Assembly (NCBI RefSeq): GCF_000317675.1 | Contig: NC_019776.1 | Span: 2,914,001 to 2,978,000, forward strand | Length of the DNA: 64,000 bases | Direction of reading: 5' to 3' | Source: Cyanobacterium aponinum PCC 10605 | GTDB taxonomy: Bacteria; Cyanobacteriota; Cyanobacteriia; Cyanobacteriales; Cyanobacteriaceae | Shown: positions 27,231 through 36,753 of the stretch, piece by piece | Layout: each line of letters opens with the position of its first letter | Numbering within the stretch: position 1 is the stretch's first letter | Made by a program: the position numbers and the translations under genes | Notes under the pieces: model-generated | Told to the model about the DNA's origin: nothing | What the model saw: the letters and a program-made list of their open reading frames with translations, nothing else | Databases searched by the model: none

Positions 27231-27809
27231 ATGATCATCGATTTACCCCACAGTGAAATTAGCTATCATAAAAATTTTTGGTCTGAAAAAGAAGCTACTT
27301 TGTTGTTAGAAAAGTTGAAATCAGAAATACAATGGCAACAAAAAACAATAACATTATTCGGGAAAACTCATTTAGAACCCCGTTTAACGGCATGGTATGG
27401 TGATGAGGGTAAGATCTATACTTACTCTAATAGTACTATGTTTCCCCACAAGTGGAATAAAACTTTGATTACCATTAAAAATAGAATTGAAAACATTATC
27501 GGTATTGAGTTTAATAGCGTTTTACTAAACTATTATCGTCACGGGAAAGATAGTATGGGATGGCATAGCGATAACGAACCGGAATTAGGTAAAAATCCTG
27601 TGATAGCTTCTGCTAGTTTTGGGGGAGAAAGAAGATTTTTGTTAAAACCGAGGGATAAAAACCAATCTCAAAGAAAAGAAATTATTTTGCGTCATGGTAG
27701 TTTATTGATTATGGCAGGAGAAACTCAACATTATTGGTTACATCAAATTCCCAAAACCAGTAAACCTGTTTCTGAAAGAATTAATCTGACTTTTCGTTGG
27801 ATTAAATAA
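27231..27809 (+). CDS. AlkB-like Fe(II)/2-oxoglutarate dioxygenase
   Basis: This 192-aa protein is an AlkB-family oxygenase, likely repairing alkylated bases by oxidative demethylation. The iron ligands are in MGWHSDNEPELG (HxD) and in TQHYWLHQIPK (distal His). The 2-oxoglutarate Arg lies in the ERINLTFRWI end. The sequence LNYYRHGKDSMGWHSD is close to the ALKBH2/3 and short bacterial AlkB homologues. It is preceded by a MITE and by about 80 bp of AT-rich sequence. Substrate (DNA or RNA) is not known. Confidence 0.9.
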   Translation: MIIDLPHSEISYHKNFWSEKEATLLLEKLKSEIQWQQKTITLFGKTHLEPRLTAWYGDEGKIYTYSNSTMFPHKWNKTLITIKNRIENIIGIEFNSVLLNYYRHGKDSMGWHSDNEPELGKNPVIASASFGGERRFLLKPRDKNQSQRKEIILRHGSLLIMAGETQHYWLHQIPKTSKPVSERINLTFRWIK

Positions 27810-27919
27810 TGTAGATTTGGTTAAAAATAGTAAATAATGTTATCCCTAAAACGTTGGTTTTCCTAGACTGAAGTTAAGCTGTAAATAGTAATTGTTGACA
27901 AAAATCACATAACTTCACT

Positions 27920-29098
27920 ATGACTAACTTATTAGATCAATTAAAACGATACACTACCGTTGTGGCAGATACAGGGGATATTCAAGCCATTAAAACCTTC
28001 ACTCCTCAAGATGCTACGACAAATCCATCTCTGATTACTGCGGCCGCTCAAATGTCTGAGTATCAAAGTATTGTAGATGATACCCTCACTGAAGCGAGAA
28101 GGGAATTAGGGGCAGATGCCAAGGTTGATGAAGTGGTAAAATTAGCCATTGATTGGTTAGCGGTTGCTTTTGGCAGAAAAATTCTTGATATTGTGCCCGG
28201 GAGAGTTTCCACTGAAGTTGATGCCCGTTTATCTTATGATACTGAAGCTACGATCGAAAAAGCTCGTTATTTAATTTCTCAATATGAAAAAGCAGGTATC
28301 AGTAGAAAACGTATTTTAATCAAAATTGCATCCACATGGGAGGGAATTAGAGCCGCCGAAGTTCTTGAAAAAGAGGGAATACACTGTAATTTAACTCTTT
28401 TATTTGGTTTCCATCAAGCCGTAGCCTGTGCGGAGGCTGGAGTTACTTTAATTTCTCCGTTTGTGGGTAGAATCCTTGATTGGTACAAAAAAGAAACAGG
28501 TAGGGAAGATTTTCCTGGAGCGGAAGACCCCGGAGTACAATCTGTAACAGAAATTTATAATTATTATAAAAAGTTTGGTTACAAAACAGAAGTAATGGGA
28601 GCTAGTTTCCGTAATATCAGCGAAATTTGTGAATTAGCTGGATGTGACTTATTAACTATTTCTCCTAAACTATTAGAGCAATTACAAAATACAGAGGAAG
28701 AATTACCCCTCAAATTATCTGTAGAAAAAGCTCAAAAGATGGATATTGAAAAAATCACTGTGGACAAAGCTACTTTTGATAAAATGCACAGTGAGGACAG
28801 AATGGCAAATGAGAAGTTAGATGAGGGCATAAAAGGTTTTACAAAGGCTTTGGAAACTTTAGAGCAATTATTAGCTAGTCGTTTAGCGAGATTAGAAGGA
28901 GAAGAAACCTTAGCCCATGCAGTAGATGATATTTTCCATGTCTATGATTTAGATGGAGACGGTTTTATCACCCGTGAAGAATGGGCAGGGGCAGATGTGG
29001 TTTTTGATGCCCTTGATGCCAACCATGATGGTAAAATCACTCCTGAAGAAATGGCTTGTGGTTTAGGGGCTGTTGTTTATTTAGCGAAGGCTAGTTAA
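27920..29098 (+). CDS. tal: Transaldolase with C-terminal EF-hands
   Basis: This 392-aa enzyme transfers a dihydroxyacetone unit between sugar phosphates in the pentose phosphate pathway. The Schiff-base Lys is K135 in RILIKIAST, with NPSLI and [18 protein letters not shown] around the active site. After the TalB-like barrel (about 1-325), two EF-hand loops occur: [13 protein letters not shown] and [13 protein letters not shown]. Both keep D, N/D, D, G, I and E at ligand positions, so Ca2+ binding is likely. The fusion is known in cyanobacterial transaldolases of about 390 aa. Ca2+ may regulate or stabilise the enzyme, an inference. Confidence 0.94.
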   Translation: MTNLLDQLKRYTTVVADTGDIQAIKTFTPQDATTNPSLITAAAQMSEYQSIVDDTLTEARRELGADAKVDEVVKLAIDWLAVAFGRKILDIVPGRVSTEVDARLSYDTEATIEKARYLISQYEKAGISRKRILIKIASTWEGIRAAEVLEKEGIHCNLTLLFGFHQAVACAEAGVTLISPFVGRILDWYKKETGREDFPGAEDPGVQSVTEIYNYYKKFGYKTEVMGASFRNISEICELAGCDLLTISPKLLEQLQNTEEELPLKLSVEKAQKMDIEKITVDKATFDKMHSEDRMANEKLDEGIKGFTKALETLEQLLASRLARLEGEETLAHAVDDIFHVYDLDGDGFITREEWAGADVVFDALDANHDGKITPEEMACGLGAVVYLAKAS

Positions 29099-29330
29099 AT
29101 TAAAGTCAAAAAGGGCAAGGGGTAAAGTTAAAAGGGTAATGGGCAGTGGGCAAAAGGCAAAAGGCAAACCCCTCTTTATCCCCCCTAAATAGGCAGAGCT
29201 GTTTCGTTACTCTGAAGAGCCTTATATTTTTTATCTCTTCCAATTTATCACTAATCTTTTTTGGTAAATCTTTATAATTATTCCATGTAGATACTTGACG
29301 TGTTATTTGTCTTCCATGACCAAAACTTTT
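29099..29330. repeat. Repeat-rich segment with a degraded TIR-like end
   Basis: The first 80 bp contain GGGCAAGG-type words and the CCCCTCTTTATCCCCCC block of the dispersed family. GGCAGAGCTGTTTCGTT (29192-29208) matches the 16-bp TIR of the island MITE at 57395 with two changes. Past it, a minus-strand frame encodes a lysine-rich fragment (KDLPKKISDKLEEIKN) that may be the 3' remnant of a broken gene. No intact gene is supported. Confidence 0.45.
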
Positions 29331-29334
29331 TGGG

Positions 29335-29700
29335 ATACAAGCCCCGTCGTTCACGACGGCTTTAATGGTACAATGAGGATGGTTGAAATCCCCACCTAAG
29401 TTTGCAGTCGATATACTGAGCCTTGAGCCGTGAAACCGAGCCTGAACCAGCAATAGGGAAATAGTTGAGGGGCAATGATTTAGTCAACCCTAAGACGATT
29501 CAAAAAAACTAAACCAGAATTTTAATTAGTTGCCGTCGGGCAGTCGGAAACTTAAAACGGACGTGGAGCAGACGTAAGACTATCCCATAGATAGCAGTAA
29601 GCTAAAATCAGCGTCAACCCCATTCAGCGACCTCACTTCTAAAGTGTGGCGTGGCGAGGAATTCTTGTGCGTTTACGACAAGGAGGATGTCAATATTATC
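29335..29700. mobile_element. Remnant of an IS200/IS605-type TnpB element with hairpin ends
   Basis: CCGTCGT-TC-ACGACGG (29344-29359) is a perfect hairpin within AAGCCCCGTCGTTCACGACGG, a motif like subterminal ends of IS200/IS605 elements. A second hairpin, CTTGTGCGTTTACGACAAG (29664-29682), is followed by GAGGATGTC, the usual right-end context. Between them, frames such as GQSETLKT and VEQT look like degraded TnpB C-terminal sequence, but no ORF for TnpA or TnpB survives. The region may keep an omega-RNA-like transcript. Boundaries are approximate. The rest of the gap to bioA has no supported gene. Confidence 0.5.
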
Positions 29701-29819
29701 TTGCTCAATATATACTGTATTTGGTCTATTTTCTTTTATAATTCTCTCAGGAGTAATATAAAGTTTTTTGATTCTTTTTTACAGGAATTAAATAATGATT
29801 ATTTCTTTCATCAAACATA

Positions 29820-31136
29820 ATGAGTGACAATTTATCTAATCATTTTAGTCAGAAATTATTGGATTTTGATCGCAATCATATTTGGCATCCCTACACATCA
29901 TTAATTAATCCTTTACCGACTTATCCCATTGTCTGTGCCGAAGGAGTGAGGTTAATAATGGATAATGGGAAACAACTTATAGATGGAATGTCTAGTTGGT
30001 GGACTGCAATTCATGGGTATAACGTGCCAGAATTAAATCAGGTGGCAAATGAGCAGTTACAGAAAATGTCTCATGTTATGTTCGGAGGGATTACCCATAA
30101 ACCAGCCATCTTACTATGTCAAAAACTGGTGGAAATTACCCCGAAGGGTTTAGAGAAAGTCTTTTTAGCGGATTCAGGTTCGGTTTCTGTAGAAGTAGCT
30201 CTGAAAATGGCAATACAGTTTCAACACTCCCTCGGACAACCCCAGAAAAATAAGTTTATGACTATCAGAAGGGGCTATCATGGTGATACAACAGGGGCAA
30301 TGTCTGTATGTGATCCTGAAGGCGGTATGCACCACTTATTTAGGGATTTTTTACCGAAACATTTTTTTATAGAAAAGCCTCAGAAAAGATTTGGCGAAAC
30401 CTATGAGGAGGAGGAGCTTTTTTTCTTAGAAGAATTTTTCCGTCTCCATAGTCATCAATGTGCAGGTTTTATTTTAGAGCCTATCGTACAAGGGGCGGGG
30501 GGAATGTGGTTTTATTCTTCTCAATTTTTAAAGAAAATAAAAAGTCTGTGCGAAGTCCATAATATGCTTCTAATTGCCGATGAAATCGCCACCGGTTTTG
30601 GGAGAACGGGAAAACTATTTGCTTGTGAACACGCTGGTATTTCTCCTGATATTCTTTGTCTGGGAAAAGCCTTAACGGGGGGTTATATGACCCTTGCGGC
30701 GACTATTTGCACCCAACGGGTAGCAGAAACTATTTGTCAGGGAGAAGCGGGTGTATTCATGCACGGACCCACTTTTATGGCTAATCCTTTGGCTTGTGCG
30801 ATCGCATCTAAAAGTATTGAATTATTATTGAAGTCTGATTGGCAATCTAAGATACTGACCATTGAAAAAGAGTTAAAACAAGGGCTGAATGAAGCAAAAA
30901 CCTTAGAAAATGTGAAGGATGTTAGGGTATTAGGTGCGATCGGTGTAATCGAACTTCATCAACCCGTTAATGTTGCCCATGCTCAAAAATTTTTTGTGGA
31001 AAAAGGGGTTTGGATTAGACCATTCAGGAATTTAATTTACATCATGCCTCCCTATATTATCAGCCAAAAAGATCTCAGATTATTAACTTCTACTATGGTT
31101 GACTATTGCCAAAAAATTAATACGTTGGTGAATTAA
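29820..31136 (+). CDS. bioA: Adenosylmethionine-8-amino-7-oxononanoate aminotransferase
   Basis: BioA makes 7,8-diaminopelargonate (DAPA) from KAPA, using SAM as amino donor, in biotin synthesis. The 438-aa class III PLP aminotransferase starts with HIWHPYTSLI, a BioA hallmark. It has SSWWTAIHGYN, RRGYHGDTTGAMSV and LLIADEIATGFGRTGKL, and the PLP Lys is K283 in CLGKALTGGYMT. The length is normal. A HIP1 octamer occurs in the gene. Biotin made here would serve the carboxylase whose subunit AccC is encoded at 62-63 kb. Confidence 0.94.
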   Translation: MSDNLSNHFSQKLLDFDRNHIWHPYTSLINPLPTYPIVCAEGVRLIMDNGKQLIDGMSSWWTAIHGYNVPELNQVANEQLQKMSHVMFGGITHKPAILLCQKLVEITPKGLEKVFLADSGSVSVEVALKMAIQFQHSLGQPQKNKFMTIRRGYHGDTTGAMSVCDPEGGMHHLFRDFLPKHFFIEKPQKRFGETYEEEELFFLEEFFRLHSHQCAGFILEPIVQGAGGMWFYSSQFLKKIKSLCEVHNMLLIADEIATGFGRTGKLFACEHAGISPDILCLGKALTGGYMTLAATICTQRVAETICQGEAGVFMHGPTFMANPLACAIASKSIELLLKSDWQSKILTIEKELKQGLNEAKTLENVKDVRVLGAIGVIELHQPVNVAHAQKFFVEKGVWIRPFRNLIYIMPPYIISQKDLRLLTSTMVDYCQKINTLVN

Positions 31137-31164
31137 GCTATTATTTCTGCTAAATCTGACACCT

Positions 31165-31201
31165 ACCGTTATCCAATATTCTTAAACCCAATTGAGATTA
31201 C
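31165..31201. repeat. Partial right end of the TIR repeat family
   Basis: CCAATATTCTTAAACCCAAT followed by TGAGATTA matches the right terminal repeats at 16024 and 31737. It is preceded by TGACACCTACC, a heptamer-like word. Only this end is present between bioA and the next small gene. Confidence 0.5.
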
Positions 31202-31253
31202 TTAGAACCGAAAGGAAAATGCTAACCTATAGAAAACGTACAAAAAAATAAGT

Positions 31254-31460
31254 ATGTGGAAAGCACTAATTAGTTTGATTATTTTTATCACTGCTGGTTA
31301 CTGGTTTGTAAATCAATATTTAAGTCAACAATCATCTGAGCCAACTCCAGAAGAAAAAGCAAAAGAAAATAAGGTTGTAGAAGAATATAAAGATAAACTT
31401 AATGAGAATCTGGAAAAAGGTAGTGAAAGATTTAAAAATTTAGATCCCCAGAATCAATAA
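31254..31460 (+). CDS. Small single-TM hypothetical protein
   Basis: This 68-aa protein has one N-terminal TM helix (about residues 3-22, ALISLIIFITAGYWFV) followed by a highly charged Glu/Lys-rich helix. Such small anchored proteins are widespread in cyanobacteria and mostly uncharacterised. There is no strong SD. It lies between two dispersed repeats. I do not recognise a family. Confidence 0.55.
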   Translation: MWKALISLIIFITAGYWFVNQYLSQQSSEPTPEEKAKENKVVEEYKDKLNENLEKGSERFKNLDPQNQ

Positions 31461-31491
31461 ATATGGCTCTATCACTTCTCGTCGTGTAAAT

Positions 31492-31737
31492 TAACTTGAG
31501 TTTTGGATAAGCTGAAAGCAGACCAACTCGTAGTCAGAAAACCTTATAGCTTCTTCTTAGAAATAACGATAAAATTGCCTTAACCCAAACTGACGTTAAA
31601 TATATTCAATCCCTAGCACCCCAAAACCCTAAGCCCCTACTTCCCCCTCTCACCCTCTCCCCTCATCTGGTCATCACCCTACCACCTGCAACCTCACACC
31701 TAACCTTATCCGATATTCTTAAACCAAACTAAGGTTA
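31492..31737. mobile_element. MITE-like dispersed element with TIRs
   Basis: The left end reads TAACTTGAGTTTTGGATAAG. The reverse complement of the right end reads TAACCTTAGTTTGGTTTAAG, so the two ends are imperfect TIRs of about 15-20 bp. The 246-bp body has CACCTGCAACCT heptamer-like words and no ORF. It is a second near-complete copy of the family at 15731-16024. The remaining 31738-31842 is the Hsp70-like gene leader. Confidence 0.65.
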
Positions 31738-31842
31738 CTTATTTTAATTCCGAACTCAGATGAAGTTGATTTAATCCTAGTACGACAGTAAAGTATAATT
31801 GGGAATTATTTTCTATCTATAACTAACTTTATTTTCCTAAAA

Positions 31843-33426
31843 ATGGCAATCGCAATTGATTTTGGTACAAGTAACACTGTCATTACTCGCATCAACCCTG
31901 TGACAGGGGAATCAGAAATTGTTAAATTAGCCAATCTTGCTCAAAAAAATAGCAGTATTCCCCCGATAATTCCTAGTTTAGTATATATAAATAATGCTAA
32001 TAATGACGATGTAATTATTGGTCAAAAAGTTAGAAATAAAGGTTTGGATAGTAAAAATAATCAGCGTTTTTTTAGTAATTTTAAAAGAGGTATAGGTACT
32101 GATATTCAGGGTTTTTTACCTATTTTAGATGATAAACAATTAGATTTTGAAAAAATTGGAGATTTATTTTTAAGTAATATTTTACAAGAATTAAACGGTG
32201 AGTTAGACTCTTTAATTATGACTGTGCCAGTAGATAGCTTTGAAAGTTATCGCTATTGGTTAACTGGGGTGTGCGAAAAGTGGAATATTGACAAAGTCAG
32301 AATTATTGATGAGCCAACGGCGGCGGCTTTAGGTTATGGTACGGAAGAAGATAATTTAATTTTAGTGGTAGATTTCGGCGGAGGTACGATCGATTTTTCT
32401 TTGGTAGAGTTAGATTTAGGAGAAAAGAAAAAACCTCAAGGATTTATATTGAAATGGGGTGAGAAGCTGTTAGGGGAAAGCTCGGCTCAAAAAACGAAGT
32501 TAGCCAAAGTGATAGCTAAGGCAGGGGCCAATTTAGGGGGTTGTGACATAGATAACTGGATTTTAGACTATTTTCATGAAAAACAAGGGGTAACAAAGTC
32601 TTCTCTAACTAGCCGTTTAGCAGAAAGAATTAAGATTCGTCTTTCTCAGACTGAGGAGGCTCAAGAAGTCTTTTTTAATGATTTAACCCTAGAAACTTAC
32701 GATTTAAGCCTAAATAGAGAAACTTTTGAGGAAATACTCAACCATAATCAGTTTTTTGCTCAACTAGATACTCTGATGGAAAGAGTCTTACAACAAGCAA
32801 GAAGTAACGGTGTCAATATCAATGACGTTAATCGAGTTTTGTTGGTGGGGGGAAGTGGACAAATTCCTGCCGTTAATCAATGGTTACAGCAATACTTCCC
32901 TCTCGAAAAAATAAAATGCGATCGCCCTTTTGACGCTATTGCCATGGGTGCATTAAAATTAGAACAGAATTTACAGATCAAAGACTTTCTTTATCATAGC
33001 TACGGAATTAGATATTGGAATCGTCGGCAAAAACGTCATGATTGGCACACCATTATTCCTAGTGGGCAACCTTACCCCATGACACAACCCAGAGAGTTAA
33101 TTTTGGGGGCTTCAGTGGAAAATCAACCTAGTATTGAATTGATTATTGGTGAGTTAGGGCAAGACAATACCTCTACGGAAGTTTATTTCGATGGTGAGCG
33201 TTTAGTTACTCGTAGTATAAGTCGAGGGACAGGTCAAGTACAACCGTTAAATGATACGGAAGGAGGGAAAACTATCGCCCAATTAAATCCTCTGGGCAAT
33301 CCGGGGAGCGATCGCATTAAGGTATTATTTAGAGTAGATGAGGATAGATGTTTAAAAATTACTGTGGAAGACTTATTAACCGATGAGATTTTGTTAGATA
33401 ATGTTATGGTAGCCGAGTTGAGTTAA
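31843..33426 (+). CDS. Hsp70-family (DnaK-like) ATPase
   Basis: This 527-aa protein has a full Hsp70 nucleotide-binding domain: phosphate-1 IAIDFGTSNTVI, RIIDEPTAAALGYG, phosphate-2 VVDFGGGTIDFSLVEL and the adenosine motif LLVGGSGQIPAVNQWL. After about residue 370 only a short beta-like region follows, well below the length of the DnaK substrate-binding domain plus lid. It is therefore one of the divergent cyanobacterial Hsp70-like proteins rather than a general chaperone. Partner J-domain or nucleotide-exchange genes are not adjacent. HIP1 octamers at about 32923 and 33308 suggest old residence. Confidence 0.88.
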   Translation: MAIAIDFGTSNTVITRINPVTGESEIVKLANLAQKNSSIPPIIPSLVYINNANNDDVIIGQKVRNKGLDSKNNQRFFSNFKRGIGTDIQGFLPILDDKQLDFEKIGDLFLSNILQELNGELDSLIMTVPVDSFESYRYWLTGVCEKWNIDKVRIIDEPTAAALGYGTEEDNLILVVDFGGGTIDFSLVELDLGEKKKPQGFILKWGEKLLGESSAQKTKLAKVIAKAGANLGGCDIDNWILDYFHEKQGVTKSSLTSRLAERIKIRLSQTEEAQEVFFNDLTLETYDLSLNRETFEEILNHNQFFAQLDTLMERVLQQARSNGVNINDVNRVLLVGGSGQIPAVNQWLQQYFPLEKIKCDRPFDAIAMGALKLEQNLQIKDFLYHSYGIRYWNRRQKRHDWHTIIPSGQPYPMTQPRELILGASVENQPSIELIIGELGQDNTSTEVYFDGERLVTRSISRGTGQVQPLNDTEGGKTIAQLNPLGNPGSDRIKVLFRVDEDRCLKITVEDLLTDEILLDNVMVAELS

Positions 33427-33457
33427 AGCAAGACACTTTTTTTATAGTCAATAAAAT

Positions 33458-33952
33458 ATGGATCAAAAAATATTTTCTCCTAGTTTAAGTCAACACATCG
33501 AAGCGATTTTATATCTAAAGGCTCAACCAACTACTCTACAAGAAATTGTTACCCTAACCAATCATTCTACAGAAGAAGTGCAAGAGGCTCTCATTCAATT
33601 AATGTCTGATTATGCTTATCGTAACAGTGCTTTAGAAATTATTGAAACAGAGCAAGGTTATAGTTTACAATTACAGTCGGAATATTTATCTCTCCTTTCT
33701 AATCTTGTACCCGCAGAGTTAAATACCGCTACTCTTAAAACCTTAGCTGCGATCGCACTTCAAAGCCCTATACTTCAGAGTGATTTAATAAATCTAAGGG
33801 GAAGCACCGCTTATCAACACGTTAGCGAATTAGTGGAATCTGGCTTTATCCGTAAACGGCGACAAGAAGAGGGGCGATCGTATTGGTTAGAAGTTACTGA
33901 TAAGTTTCATAAATATTTTGAATTTAATCAAGCCCAAACAGAAGAAGAATGA
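33458..33952 (+). CDS. scpB: Segregation and condensation protein ScpB
   Basis: ScpB is the winged-helix kite subunit of the SMC-ScpAB condensin, needed for chromosome segregation. The 164-aa protein begins SQHIEAILYLKAQPTTLQEI and has LKTLAAIALQSPILQSDLI and VSELVESGFIRKRR, the paired winged helices of ScpB. The size fits. No scpA or smc is in the window. It lies 31 bp after the Hsp70-like gene on the same strand, possibly co-transcribed. Confidence 0.9.
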   Translation: MDQKIFSPSLSQHIEAILYLKAQPTTLQEIVTLTNHSTEEVQEALIQLMSDYAYRNSALEIIETEQGYSLQLQSEYLSLLSNLVPAELNTATLKTLAAIALQSPILQSDLINLRGSTAYQHVSELVESGFIRKRRQEEGRSYWLEVTDKFHKYFEFNQAQTEEE

Positions 33953-33990
33953 AAATGAAATTCAATTAAGAATTAACTACAAGCAAAACA

Positions 33991-34434
33991 ATGAATTTAA
34001 CTCCATTAATAGGCATTACAACCTCAATCTTTCTCCTTAGTCAAAACCCAACTCAAGATAAATTCAACACCCTAAAAAGGACCTTAGAAAACTATAATTT
34101 CAACGTAAAAATAGAGCCTCCTCCCCTGAGAAGCACCTATGGTTTATTGCAAGTAAAAAACCGCACTATTTGGATAAACCCCATTGTATTTGATTTACAA
34201 ATTGCCCTCCCCACCTTAATTCATGAAGCAACCCACGCCGCCCAATTATGTGCAGGGAAAAACGAAATTACCGCTCTTAATCTGTCTTTATCTCCTCCCA
34301 ATATTGCCCGTCCTTATTTTACTCACTACAATCATGGTTTAAGGAGACATTTAGAAGCTGAAGCCTATGCGGTACAAACTCACCCTGAAGGCTATGATTT
34401 AGTTATATCCCTATTGAATAAACATTGTGAATAA
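33991..34434 (+). CDS. Small HExxH metallopeptidase-like protein
   Basis: This 147-aa protein has a hydrophobic N-terminus (LTPLIGITTSIFLLS), possibly a signal or anchor. A zinc-peptidase motif HEATH follows in TLIHEATHAAQLC, with a downstream LEAEAYAVQ Glu as the likely third ligand. The pattern suggests a gluzincin-type minimal protease. The family is unknown to me, and activity is inferred. It lies 38 bp after scpB on the same strand. Confidence 0.65.
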   Translation: MNLTPLIGITTSIFLLSQNPTQDKFNTLKRTLENYNFNVKIEPPPLRSTYGLLQVKNRTIWINPIVFDLQIALPTLIHEATHAAQLCAGKNEITALNLSLSPPNIARPYFTHYNHGLRRHLEAEAYAVQTHPEGYDLVISLLNKHCE

Positions 34435-34529
34435 ACAAAATTTTGAGTTTCTATGTAAGTTTACTATACTCAGCAAGGGAATAAAACATCTTCATGAAGC
34501 TAGGAAAAAGCGATGTAACTATAATTCAG

Positions 34530-36743
34530 TTAAGAACTAAGATTATGATATTCTCGAATATATTTAAATGGAAAAGGAATAACTGTACTTTGTCCTGTAC
34601 GCACAAAGTCAACATCCATAGTTTTTAATAAGTCTTGAAAAACTAATTGAGAATTTTTCACCGCTACAATTTTGCGAAGATGACAGCTATCCTTAAAAGA
34701 TGAGTTAATCGCCTCAACACTACAGCCGACAAAATAATGGGCTTCTGTCTCTGTTTCTCCAAAATAATTAATATTTATATTATTAAAAAAGAAAGAATAT
34801 TTACTGTCATTATCTTTGGGAAAAGTGAACCTAACTTGATATTTTTCTAGTAAATAATCTCTAAATTGTGTAGCTTCTTTAGTACTAGCACTATTATTTT
34901 TTCCTCCCAAATATTGCTTAATTAAACCATATAATTCTTTTTTGGAAATATGACGGGGATAGTTATTCTTCAATTCTTGACAAAAAATATCAAATTTTTC
35001 ATTGTTGTTAAACTGAGGGTAAATAGTTAGAAAGTCTTGGACAATATTTGTTATCGTAAAACCGTTACTGAGATACTCAGATAATTCTTTTTCTTGTTCT
35101 TCAAGCACGAATTTTATTTGATCTAAATTTGGTAAAGTGATTTCATCGGAGCGAAAAATTAAATTAATATCATGATTTTCTGACAAGATAAACCCTTCAA
35201 ATTTAAAATAAGATTCGGCTTTCTTTTCCTGTTTAATAACTTGCTCAATATACTCTTTATACTCATCATATTTATGAGTTTGTAAAAACATATTATCATC
35301 TGATGTTAATGTGTCTAATTCAAAGCTACCATCATGATTAATCGTCATAAAAGTTAAAGATTTATTTTGATTTTTATCGTCATTATTTTCATCGTACATC
35401 GCAAATATCCATTTTTTATTAGATAATTGTGTTATTTTACTCCAATCAAAAAGACTTATTTTTTGACGAGAAATATCTTGTTTAATAATTAATTCTTTTA
35501 TTATAGTTTTAATAATCGTTTTTATTTCTTTTGTTGGTATTGATTCAATGGTAAGATTTTGTCTTTGAATATTATTCTCAGAAGATAAATATTTATCCTC
35601 AATATTATTTCTTTTATAATAGTTTTTATCCCGAATAATTCTGACATTAAAAGCATCATTAATATCATGATTACTAACAGAAATTAAAGTTTCATTTTGA
35701 AAATAAGGTATCAGCTCTTTTTTTATCTTTTCAACTAAATTTTGAGATTCTTCATTATTAACTAAATCTATAATGTTAATTGACTGGTTTTCAATAATAG
35801 AATTAAGTTTTTTTGTTGCTTTGTTTTGTTGAGTAAAAATAAAATTGGTGCGATCGAACCTTAAACATTTTTTAGTTTCCAATGGAATAAACTCCACAGT
35901 TAAATATGATTTTAAATATTTTCTCATATCTAAAATTACTTGATGAAGAATACCAGCTTTACTATTTTCAAAATCTGCTAAGGAATCAAAATTTAAAAAA
36001 TTTTTATGAGCTTTTTTTCCTTTTTTCCCCGCTTTAATATATGTACTATTGGGATTATTTTTATCTTCTGAACCTAACCATCTTATTAAAGTAGCCTTAC
36101 CTTCATCAATTACATATCGTGGTCTTTTTAAGTACTTTAATAGTTGTTTTTTATCTTTACCTTTTGCATTTTTTAATTCAGCTCTAATATCTTTTTCTAA
36201 GCGATAATTTCCCATACTTACATTTAGTAAAAACTCATTATCAGTATTCTTAATATAATTAAGATTTACCTGTGCTACCAAAATAGATCGAGCTAATTTA
36301 CCTATTTTTAAGGATGGAATTTTTAATAAAGAACCAGTTAAATTGGAAAAATGAAGATTACTAAATCTTGACCTTGAAGAGCCAAGATAATTTAATAATA
36401 AGCGACCAAGAACTTCATTATTAATAAAATTTTCTTCATCACAACTATTTATTTTTTCAATTTCAACTTCTTTTGCTATACAGTCTTGCAAACAATCATC
36501 ATTATTTCTAATTCTTTTTTCCAATTCATAACCATTATTTCCCTGCTTTTTAAACATAGCATAAGCATAATTATCTTTATAGCAAACTGCCAAGGCTTTA
36601 TACTCGTCTCCTATAATATAATCCAGCTGCTTTGCTCCCCACCACTTACTATTTTTCTCTCTTTGAAGGGAAAGGAAAATAAAATCTCTTTTAATATTAT
36701 CTATGTGAAAAGTAAATTTTAAACGGTTAGTAATAATATTCAT
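34530..36743 (-). CDS. Large partner protein, possible Argonaute-like DdmE
   Basis: This 737-aa protein is encoded 10 bp after the helicase-nuclease gene, so the two form one operon. No catalytic motif is obvious. The order of mixed alpha/beta blocks, with a basic centre (about 190-260) and an end reading QSTVIPFPFKYIREY, is compatible with a catalytically dead prokaryotic Argonaute. PIWI domains often end in a similar Pro-rich beta strand near the C-terminus. DdmE, the guide-binding partner of DdmD, has about 690 aa and the same gene order, as far as I recall. I see no DEDX tetrad. Codon use is very AT-rich and no HIP1 octamer is present. pPIWI-RE is an alternative. Confidence 0.5.
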   Translation of the reverse strand: MNIITNRLKFTFHIDNIKRDFIFLSLQREKNSKWWGAKQLDYIIGDEYKALAVCYKDNYAYAMFKKQGNNGYELEKRIRNNDDCLQDCIAKEVEIEKINSCDEENFINNEVLGRLLLNYLGSSRSRFSNLHFSNLTGSLLKIPSLKIGKLARSILVAQVNLNYIKNTDNEFLLNVSMGNYRLEKDIRAELKNAKGKDKKQLLKYLKRPRYVIDEGKATLIRWLGSEDKNNPNSTYIKAGKKGKKAHKNFLNFDSLADFENSKAGILHQVILDMRKYLKSYLTVEFIPLETKKCLRFDRTNFIFTQQNKATKKLNSIIENQSINIIDLVNNEESQNLVEKIKKELIPYFQNETLISVSNHDINDAFNVRIIRDKNYYKRNNIEDKYLSSENNIQRQNLTIESIPTKEIKTIIKTIIKELIIKQDISRQKISLFDWSKITQLSNKKWIFAMYDENNDDKNQNKSLTFMTINHDGSFELDTLTSDDNMFLQTHKYDEYKEYIEQVIKQEKKAESYFKFEGFILSENHDINLIFRSDEITLPNLDQIKFVLEEQEKELSEYLSNGFTITNIVQDFLTIYPQFNNNEKFDIFCQELKNNYPRHISKKELYGLIKQYLGGKNNSASTKEATQFRDYLLEKYQVRFTFPKDNDSKYSFFFNNININYFGETETEAHYFVGCSVEAINSSFKDSCHLRKIVAVKNSQLVFQDLLKTMDVDFVRTGQSTVIPFPFKYIREYHNLSS

Positions 36744-36753
36744 TTTTTTACTC

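Noticed and set aside
29106-29453. A 115-aa minus-strand frame downstream of transaldolase
   Set aside because: It runs through repeat sequence and a mobile-element end with a mixed composition; only a fragment may derive from a broken gene.
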